Source of the DNA: Portulaca oleracea
Lineage: Eukaryota > Streptophyta > Magnoliopsida > Caryophyllales > Portulacaceae
Assembly: GCA_029582165.1 (NCBI GenBank)
Contig: CM055882.1
Coordinates: 21,176,867-21,240,866 of the forward strand
DNA length: 64,000 bases
Direction: 5' to 3'
This document shows, in pieces, positions 56,617 to 64,000 of this stretch (position 1 is its first letter; every line of letters starts with the position of its first letter). Both the position numbers and the translations under genes were made by a program. Below the pieces are notes generated by a model. The model made no database searches. It was not told the DNA's origin and saw only the letters and a list, made by a program, of their open reading frames with translations.

Positions 56617-57660
56617 CAGGGATACTTCGATGCAAGTTGGCCTAGTGATAAGGAGGACTATTCCTTAATCACAGGGTGGCTTTTCATGCTTGGTGGTGGA
56701 ATTGTTTCTTGGGCTTCCAAGAAACAAAGTTGTATTTCAGATTCCACCATGGCATCCGGATTAATAGCATTGCCGCGGCTTGTAAGGAAGCTGAGTGGCT
56801 TCGGAATTAGATGTTGTGTTAGGGTTTTAATAATAAGAGCAATATTGATCAAAATAAGATGACTACTGGACATCGAGAAAGAATAAATTAGTGCAAGATA
56901 AAGGGGACACAAAGATTTTTACGTGGAAACCCAAATCGGGAAAAAACCACGGGCGGCACAAGCACAAACGAATCCACTATGGTAGAGAGTACAACGAATG
57001 ATCTCCTCCCGAAATCCAACAAAGAGAGTATTACAAAGATCTCAAACACCGAAAGAGATCCACCCGAAACTCTCAACAAAACCTCTCTCACCATTGGAAT
57101 ATCAGAAACACCTCCTCCCATAGGAGATGCCCCCAAACTTGGCCACACAAAACAAAGTGATCAAGACCCACTATTTATAGGAAAAACTCCCTATAAACCT
57201 ACCTTGACTCCCACTCCAATTAGATTTAGAATCTAATACAATTAGGAAACCCAACATAATAAGGAAACCTAAATAATATCCTAATACAATTAGGAAACAA
57301 CTAATTGTGGGATCAAGAAACTGGGTGATTTTAGGACACTTTCCTAACATGTTGGAGTTGCCTATTTGGCATAAGCCTATGATCCAATCTCTATACACTG
57401 TGATAGTAAGTTTACTCTAGCTAAGGTGTATAGTCATGTCTACAATGACACGCCAAAGCATATTGGACCTAGACATGCATACACACATAAACTCATGTTA
57501 CTCTTCAAGGATGGGATAATGACTATTAGTTATGTGCCTTCAAGTGAGAACCTTGCTAATTCTTTGACTAAGGGATTGTCCAAAAACTTGGTGATTAAAT
57601 CATCAAGGGTGACGGGTATAAGCCCTATCTTGACAACTACTAGTGGGAGTGCCTCTTCTT
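56617..57660 (+). pseudogene. Copia RNase H relic, second part
   Basis: QGYFDASWPSDKEDYSLITG and WASKKQSCISDSTMASGLIA (56,617-56,811) are copia RNase H. The frame resumes after the solo LTR with LELPIWHKPM, then a shifted frame with YSHVYNDTPKHIGPRHAYTH and ISYVPSSENLANSLTKGLSK, ending at TGA 57,660. This is the C-terminus of copia pol. Stops and shifts show age. Confidence 0.8.
56817..57349. mobile_element. Solo LTR (533 bp)
   Basis: Begins TGTTAGGGTTTTAATAATAA and ends CTTTCCTAACA, with a perfect 5-bp TSD tgttg (56,812-56,816 and 57,350-57,354). It interrupts the copia RNase H frame exactly between LRN and LELPIW. It carries an LTR-style tatttatagg TATA (about 57,171). No internal region remains. 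Confidence 0.85.
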
Positions 57661-59100
57661 GATACTTGATTTGATGACAAGACCTTGACGAGTGACTTAT
57701 TGTATAGTGTTTGTGTTAGCACGCATAGCTTTTAAAACCGTCGCAGAGGTAAGTTTTGTGCTTAAGTTTTGTAATGACAAGAGAATGACTGTTTACTCTT
57801 AATAGACTGATTAAGCATAGGTGCTTGATTACATGGGCATAAAAGTTTCAGTCCACCTATATGAGAATGAAGTATAGCCAGTTCAAGAAGCTATTGGGCT
57901 TGGCTTTGATTTGCTCACGAGAGGATATGGGACACACGATGGATAATAGTGTCATAAGTTTCAGGTTTCTTATTTTGGTTAAGACTTGCTAGCTAGTGTG
58001 ATTTATCTAAATATTCAACAAGGATGTGAAATGCTTTGTCAACTATCACATTCAGACATTTGTAATTATGTTCACTACATAGAAGTTCAATTTGCAAAAA
58101 ACGATCTAAGATATATGACTAACCCTACTTAAGTTATGTGATTTAGTGTGTTTTGTTCGCGAAGGTGTCAGAATATAAGTTAAGTCTTTCATACACTCGT
58201 AATGGCGGATGATTGTTGATATATTTTCAAGTGGATGTGTGTGTTTGGTGAACTTAGAAATGCGATAACTAAGTACAAGTATGTAAAATAAGCTAAAAGG
58301 ATAGAAAGAAGATATTAAAGTGCTTAATTCCAACGTCCAAAAGACCCAATTATTGGGTGTTGAAGACTTGGCACGGGAGTGTTAGAATTTGGCATCCGAG
58401 TGCCAAACCTCGGCAACCAAGAATTGGCTGCTGAGTGCTTGGCACGGGAGTGCCAAGCTTTGGCAAAGCCAATTTTGGTTGCTGAATGCCTGCTGAAAGT
58501 GTGCCAGACCTTGACACGGTCGTGGCAAGGCACGTCAAATTGGAATTTCCTATCTACACACTTGGCATAGGCGTGCCTAGGTGCTGGCATAGGCGTTCCA
58601 AGCACGAACAACATTTTCTGGTTGTCTTTTCTGTTTTCACGTGTTCCAAACTTATTTGGCATATGTTTTTTTTCCTGCCAAGGGTGGTTAGAGATAACTA
58701 AGATATCCAAACTACCTTATCCGGGTTAATTTTTCATCAACTATCCATTAGGCTTATTTCTCATATCCAAGAGTGCATCCTTGCACGATAAATATGTGTG
58801 TTTTTCTACCTCTTTCACTTCATTCCTTCAAAATCACACCCTTTGTAGGTTGTGATTGTAGCACATCTTAGACAAAGTTGAAAGTTTGTCCTACAAGGCA
58901 AGAGTTTTTCATACGACTATATACAGTTGGTATATAAGTCAAAGGTGAGTGGGTACGCCTACAACTCTCTTGATTATCTAAGATATCTCATTCTACATTT
59001 ACCCTTTTTCTTCAACACATAAAAGCTGCAAGATTTATGGAATGTGCTCATGCAGATGTTAACCAACATGATTGTTTTCAGATAACCTAAGTAAGGAGGT
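57661..59100. other. Probable 3' LTR/flank of the copia relic
   Basis: Follows the pol stop and a purine-rich actagtgggagt (57,640-57,652). No frame of interest. At 58,360-58,620 there are repeated phrases (ttggcacgggagtg twice, and ttggcat/gtgccaa variants). The plausible partner 5' LTR is not in the window, so LTR status cannot be proved. Confidence 0.35.
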
Positions 59101-59106
59101 CGGAGA

Positions 59107-59139
59107 TATATTATATTATATTATATTATATTATATTAT

Positions 59140-59173
<34 letters not shown>
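59107..59173. repeat. Compound microsatellite (TATAT)n-(AT)n-(AC)n
   Basis: About seven tatat/tatta pentamers, then AT and AC dinucleotide runs. Confidence 0.95.
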
Positions 59174-60025
59174 GAGTAGCGAAGCCAGAATTCAAAGTCA
59201 GGGGATCAAAATAAAATTTAATAAAAAAGATAGATTCTATGGGATTGAATTCAGAAAATTTAACATATTCAAGTAACCCTAAGTTTAACAACGTACATTA
59301 GTTTTGAAAATAAACGTACATAACTTAAATATGAATTTGTATTCGACGAGTAGTCATATTTTGATAGCAAAGCATGATTTCCTCATCGGTCACCTTATCA
59401 ACAAGATCATTTTAAAATTCTTGAGGTAACGAAGAATTTTGTATCGCGAAACTTGAACTATTTGATATTCTTACCCTGTACTGAAAAATTCTCCATTTGA
59501 GAATGACTTACAATTAAAAAAATGTATTAATTTTACGAATTCAAAGCTTTCGCAGCAACATATTTATATTCATGTTTGAGTATTAGAAATCAACAATTAA
59601 CAATAACTCAATTACTATCTAGCAACAATCCTTTAATTTGTAACTAATCAATCAATCAAATAATCTAGATAATTTAAATTATGAATCTTCGAACAAAATA
59701 AAACCAAGAACCTGAGGCGGGACTTGTAATGGGAGTTGTGGTAGGTGGGGTAGGTGATGAAAAAGAACGTGAAAAGTAGAAGAGAAAAGTGAAGAAGTAT
59801 ATTGGTAATGATTGTAGTGTGGTGTGATGTGGTGAAGTGTGGTAAAAATTAAAGGGTGCGGTGCGGTGTACTACCGCAACCTACCGTATAAAAGAACGGA
59901 GTCTTAGATACTTTACAGATAAATATTCATTCTCCTAACTGTCTCAAAAATCTTTCTCTTCCTTTCCCAAATTTCACAAGAACATAGTAACTTAGTAGCT
60001 TTACTCCCCTTAGATCGACGAAGAG
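59174..60025. other. Intergenic DNA with a repeat relic
   Basis: gtagcgaagccagaattcaa + agtcagggg near 59,175 resembles the ends of dispersed plant repeats. The rest is AT-rich; 59,860-59,900 has a gtgcggtgcggtg run. No gene seen. The leader of the F-box relic probably begins near 59,935. Confidence 0.35.
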
Positions 60026-61044
60026 ATGACTAGTTCTCGGAGGATCATGAGAAACCATGTTCCACAAGAGATGATCGAAAGCCACCTAGAAAGGACCCGG
60101 TAATTCCTACCAAAATCGCTAATTTTCATGAATGGCTCTGCACGGCCACAGTCTCCCTCAACAGGCTGCTTGGCCATTGTCCACCAACTGTCCGACGACG
60201 AAGACAACCCCCTCGTCGCTACAAACCTCACTTTTCCTAATCATGCCAACTCTAACTAGACCCGAATCTATGCTTCTTGCGATGGGTTGGTTTTAGTTGA
60301 GGATATTCAACGCAAGATATTCATACTAAACCCAGTTATGAGAGAGATCAGACATGTGCCGTGTTCGCCTTTTGTCTTCCGCCCAAGCAAACGCGATGAC
60401 ATATATGGATTTGGGTATGATTCTATTAACCGTGATTATAAAGTAGTTACCCTTTCTGTAGACACCGACACAGAAGCTGTGCATTATGATGCCTTCGTCA
60501 GTGTCTACTCCTTGAAAACAAGTGCATGGAAGAATTCAGGGGAGGTCTTATTGTGTGAACTTCATTATCCTCTTACTCCTGGAGTTTATGTCGACGGGCG
60601 AATCCACTGTAAAGTTGCAATTGATTTTGATATTTTATGTATGGTATTATGGGGTTTGATTTGGCAGAAGATAAGTTCTACAAAGTGCTGCCACCTCCCA
60701 TGGTTTGTTTGGGTAGTTTAGGAGCCCTGAGTGGCCAACTTTGCATGGTAAGAAAATGTGATGTTTGGGTGATGAATGAGTATGGTGTCTGACATTCTTG
60801 GACTAAGTTTTCTGTTGACGATGAACCTGAGAAATACAATAGCTGGCCTTTGTGCAAGTTGGGGCAAGACAAATTGGTGCTCTTGTAGCGGGCTGATAAC
60901 AAGTTGGTCGCATATAATCTGAATGATATGAGTAGGAAGGATATCGTCATTCATGGCATTTCAGGCTATGTGTTTGATCAAACATGCTTGGTCGAGAGCC
61001 TTCTTTCATCCCATGGATATAATTATGCAGTTACAAGAGAATGA
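60026..61044 (+). pseudogene. F-box / F-box-associated domain protein
   Basis: ATG 60,026 opens the typical start (VPQEMIESHLER) but a TAA follows at about 60,104, where the F-box core (LPVKSL-type sequence) would be. Frames then shift: LSDDEDNPLVATNLTFPNHA, a TAG, then an open stretch 60,269-60,640 (GLVLVEDIQRKIFILNPVMR; GFGYDSINRDYKVVTLSVDT; VYSLKTSAWKNSGEVL), which is the F-box-associated type 1 domain. After a frameshift near 60,635 it continues (FYKVLPPPMVCLGSLGALSG; KLVAYNLNDMSRKD) to TGA 61,044, with TGA/TAG near 60,790 and 60,885. About 340 codons, a normal size for the family. F-box proteins supply substrate specificity to SCF ubiquitin ligases. Dead copy. Confidence 0.85.
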
Positions 61045-61600
61045 ATAACTCAACATGATAATCTCTTCATTTTCAAGTTTTTACTGCAGTTGTGTATCAA
61101 TTTATATGAATGAGTGCCTATTTTGTTGCTCTTTGTACTCTGGCTTTTGGTTTATATCAGTTTATATTAAATGGCAATTTGTATGATATATGCCTTACGG
61201 AAGTTGATCTCACCTCCTTGGATTACCTTGCTCTAATAATATCAAGTTCTTATATGATACTATACTACTCCATGACCAAAATTTATCATTATCTATTGTA
61301 CAATTCAATATCAACTTATAAATATTGGAAAATTCTTTCATTTTATAAATTTATTAGTTTGTTACAAAACCTCATCAATTAATCAATCAACCTTTTTTAA
61401 AATTCTTTGGAGGTTCTTTCCACATTATATGTTATAATTAGTAAATAACAACAAACAATCCTCCAATATATTTATTTTGTAGGCTAAAACGTACATGCTT
61501 ATTACAAGAATGATAAACTAAAGAAGTTGATCTTTTATTATTCTTAAATACGCATACGTTTTTTCCCTAAATGTTAAGGTGTTTTCTTAACCTGTGTGTT
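61045..61600. other. AT-rich intergenic region
   Basis: Downstream flank of the F-box relic and upstream flank of the prolamin-like gene; a 90-codon open frame at 61,110-61,382 is hydrophobic, low-complexity and not recognisable. I see no other feature. Confidence 0.5.
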
Positions 61601-61603
61601 TGC

Positions 61604-61612
61604 TATATATAT
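61604..61612 (+). promoter_or_regulatory. TATA box of the prolamin-like gene
   Basis: TATATATAT about 143 bp upstream of ATG 61,755, which would give a leader of roughly 110 bp. It is the best TATA match in the upstream region. Confidence 0.5.
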
Positions 61613-61754
61613 GCGGTCGTAAAGAGTGAATTCCACCATTCAATGCTTTTATAGATTTCAAGTTGAATCAACAACACTTTTGTTAATATAAAAAATAAAT
61701 AAATAAATTTTTGTTTTAAAAAAAAGAACTAAATACGTATTTTCGTTGGGTCAT

Positions 61755-62135
61755 ATGAATATGGATTCAAAACATTCTCAAGGCGTAAGGGTGTCCATCA
61801 TCTTTTTGATCCTTAGCATTGTTCAGATGGCAAGCTCTCAAATGGTTCCTGCACCAGTTGTTGAAATTGAAATCGGTTGTGAACACAAGCTAAATAATGT
61901 TTGCGGCGATGCAATATATAGCTACATCTTTATTAAGAGAAATATTATCCTTAAAGATTGTTGCGATCTTTTGAAGAAAGCCGGGAGAGATTGTCATGAT
62001 AACTTGACAAATACAGTCTTAAGGAGAGGTGCATATGATGAACAAAAGAGAAAGGAAATAATGGAGCGGCACAACGAAATTTGGAACCTCTGTGAGAAAA
62101 ATGGTCAAATTAATTCAACAAGTACATCTATCTAA
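61755..62135 (+). CDS. Secreted six-cysteine prolamin-like (ECA1 gametogenesis-related) peptide
   Basis: The first ATG is at 61,755 (a second is two codons on), giving 126 residues and one exon. Residues about 12-31 are a signal peptide (VRVSIIFLILSIVQMASSQ, cleavage probably after SSQ or nearby). The mature part has six cysteines in the order C-C-CC-C-C (GCEH, VCGD, DCCDL, DCHD, LCEK), the prolamin-like pattern of the plant ECA1/EC1/DD11-like family. Relatives are small secreted proteins mostly made in egg cell, synergid or early seed. Expression and role here are inferred from the family. The C-terminus is hydrophilic (NSTSTSI). A TATA box lies upstream; no damage is visible. This is the best candidate for a working host gene in the window. 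Confidence 0.85.
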   Translation: MNMDSKHSQGVRVSIIFLILSIVQMASSQMVPAPVVEIEIGCEHKLNNVCGDAIYSYIFIKRNIILKDCCDLLKKAGRDCHDNLTNTVLRRGAYDEQKRKEIMERHNEIWNLCEKNGQINSTSTSI

Positions 62136-62990
62136 ATGATGCAAGTTCTATTTGTGAAATAATTTAAATTTATTGGCTTTCACGGATTTTGAAATATGTA
62201 ATATGGTAAAGCACTTAATTAACCGTATATGTGGTTCGATCCTGACAATAATAAAGAAAAAGATATCCACTTCTAACTTAAGCAAAACTAAAAATTCTGT
62301 TTTGTTTACATTTTACCATTATGTGATAAGTTTAACGTTGATGCTTTATCTAATTCTCAAAATCGTATCTGACGGAAGAAAATTATTTTGTGTCTTAACT
62401 AATTCAGTGTTTCCGTTTGTTTTCTTCCTCTCAAATTCTGCTCACTGCATTGAGCCGTACATGTTTTCCTTATAGTTTCCTCTCAAATTCGTAAGGATAC
62501 ATTGATGATAGAATTAAATAATTAAATTTTGCGTGATATTTCCGTTTTGCTGAATAAAATAAATCATTTTTCAAAAATATTTTGATCACATTTTACTAAA
62601 CTCAAACGAATGTTAAGGGTTATAAATCATAAAAAATTATATTTTGTATCATTTGGTAGCTTTGATAGGGTTTTGATCTTTCCGTATCGGTGAAACACTA
62701 TCTACTTTTAGAAAGACCAAGGAGCAGTGGGTGAAAAGTTTATGCGATCCCCAAATCACCCCTACAAAATCCTTGCATAAAAAATTAATTAAAAACAATT
62801 GTAATTTTAAATAACTTTATTTATTTGGGAAGAAATGAGAATAACAACTGTTGGCAATGTAAAAGTGGCAAATAAATTAAAAGAGATAAAACATTTGTTA
62901 TATATTGTGACAAAAAGTCTGCGATAGAGGGTGTACATGAAATCTCCTCAATCATTTTTGTTCAAATTCACCCATGAGTAAAATATTCCA
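62136..62990. other. AT-rich intergenic region
   Basis: 3' flank of the prolamin-like gene. A 100-codon open frame at 62,173-62,475 follows the stop but has no recognisable domain. Otherwise nothing seen. Confidence 0.5.
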
Positions 62991-63160
62991 AATCGAAAAA
63001 GTATAAAGTAAGGACATGGTATATAGGTCAAGTGGACTACTCCTCTTAAGACCAATTGGTTTTGAGATGAAACCTCACTTAACTTGTATACCATAGGCCT
63101 TGGTTGAAGTTGGCTCTCGCCTTGGATCTCCCTAACAAGTGGTATTAGAGCCGATGATTC
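62990..63160 (+). mobile_element. LTR end and primer-binding-site relic
   Basis: accaattggttttgagatga then ccctaacaag and tggtattagagcc (about 63,138-63,150), one base from the TGGTATCAGAGC initiator-tRNA-Met primer site. The preceding phrase is common at the end of LTRs of large non-autonomous plant elements. The other LTR and internal coding sequence are not seen, so this is a fragment. Confidence 0.5.
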
Positions 63161-63821
63161 GTTCAACTGGGCGCAAGGTGCGGGAAGGCGGTCCTTTAAA
63201 AATCACCATAGACAGGAGTTGGGACCATCGCGCGCGTGCGATTGGGTCTCCTGAATGCGTAGAGTGGTGACATGAGACTCAGGTAGAGTAGGGTACGACA
63301 AAAAGGAACTTGTATTGTCAAAGAGCATCTAACATGCACTTATCTGAATGTGAAATGCACCCGATCATATTTATTTAAATCCGAAATACACCCCAATCAT
63401 GTTTTTAGAGTGAAATTTACTCGGAACCAATATACACCCGACCCGTATTTACCCTAGAAAGAATTTTGTACTATCAAAGAACATCTAACCTGTATTTACC
63501 TGAATTTAAAATACACTCGAGTCATTTTTTAGAGTGAATTTACCCGAAATCAAAATAAAACTGACCCGTGTTTACCCCAACCAATTATAAAGTGAATTGA
63601 TATTACTTAGTTATTGTACTCGAGGATAAAAGAGTAAATTCATGTGTGAACATGAGCTAAAAGCAAGTTGCTGATTATAATTATTATATACAAGGACGAA
63701 ATAATAAATTCGTGTGTGATATAAGGGCGAAATAGTAAATTCGTATGTGAACACAAGCAAACAAGCATGCAGACTAAGCTGGACAACAACACAAACTGCC
63801 ATTTGTATAATAGTTAAGGAA

Positions 63822-63825
<4 letters not shown>
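63161..63825. other. Non-coding repeat-like DNA
   Basis: Diverged repeated phrases: (g)tattgtcaaagagcatctaa / tactatcaaagaacatctaa (63,313 and 63,469) and gaaatacaccc...cacccgacccgt (63,390-63,560), showing a tandem duplication of about 155 bp. Likely internal sequence of the LTR-type element at 62,990-63,160. No gene. Confidence 0.45.

Positions 63826-63900
<75 letters not shown>
63826..63900. repeat. (AC)n microsatellite
   Basis: About 37 uninterrupted AC dinucleotides. Confidence 0.97.
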
Positions 63901-63902
<2 letters not shown>

Positions 63903-64000
63903 CAATAGAAGATGATTGCAAGATCCAAGCTCAACCAAGCACAGGCTATGCTGCAGGACGACCCGCTCAATGAGTTGCTTTAAGCAGTAGGAAACTGAAG

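Noticed and set aside
61110..61382. 90-codon hydrophobic open frame between the F-box relic and the peptide gene
   Set aside because: AT-rich, no recognisable family, no promoter; likely chance.
63611..63898. Cys-Val repeat open frame on the minus strand
   Set aside because: Translation of the (AC)n microsatellite.
1..64000. CRISPR arrays, tRNA, rRNA, bacterial operons
   Set aside because: No spaced identical short repeats of CRISPR type, no cloverleaf or rRNA sequence recognised; the gcaacga and cgaccgat arrays are CACTA subterminal repeats.

Overview
This is eukaryotic, plant nuclear DNA. The evidence is GT-AG introns in transposon genes, plant-specific transposon domains (Transposase_21/DUF4216/DUF4218, MULE + SWIM, GRF zinc finger), Ty1/copia and Ty3/gypsy elements of plant lineages (Sirevirus, Tat, chromovirus-like), Stowaway MITEs, an F-box relic and an ECA1/prolamin-like secreted peptide gene. 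A dicot is likely and Caryophyllales is a guess from protein flavour only; I cannot name the species. There are no bacterial-type genes, CRISPR arrays, rRNA or tRNA genes.

About 1-58,900 is one heavily nested transposon block that can be peeled apart from target-site duplications (TSDs) read directly in the sequence. The oldest visible layer is a copia RT/RNase H relic on the + strand (48,885-49,367 continuing at 56,612-57,660). A Tat-lineage gypsy element (- strand; from left of the window to about 48,884) appears to have entered it. That Tat element was hit by (i) a Sirevirus copia element (1,056-25,669, TSD gaggc), (ii) a 6.8-kb CACTA element (30,094-36,896, TSD aat) carrying a captured KRR1 gene fragment, and (iii) a 6.5-kb MULE (40,305-46,808, 9-bp TSD). 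The Sirevirus env-like ORF was hit by a CACTA element (2,629-18,693, TSD caa), which in turn received a solo LTR (7,031-8,508, TSD gcaac) and, 3 bp away, a second CACTA element (8,517-18,421, TSD aac) with two transposase genes. The copia relic was also hit by a 7.2-kb gypsy element (49,368-56,611) and a solo LTR (56,817-57,349, TSD tgttg).

Nearly all transposon coding regions carry stops or frameshifts. Two things stand out. The MULE carries, convergent to a decayed mudrA-like transposase, a second gene that looks fully intact: two exons encoding a GRF-type zinc finger, a coiled coil and a short C-terminal hydrophobic segment. The Tat element carries an antisense gene (DUF7745-like) with its own TATA box and an intron, now split by the Sirevirus.

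From about 59,000 to the end the DNA looks more like ordinary gene space: an F-box pseudogene (60,026-61,044), an intact single-exon gene for a secreted six-cysteine prolamin-like/ECA1-family peptide (61,755-62,135) with a TATA box, an LTR/primer-binding-site relic near 63,130, and long microsatellites. The six-cysteine peptide gene is the only feature I would call a probably functional host protein gene.
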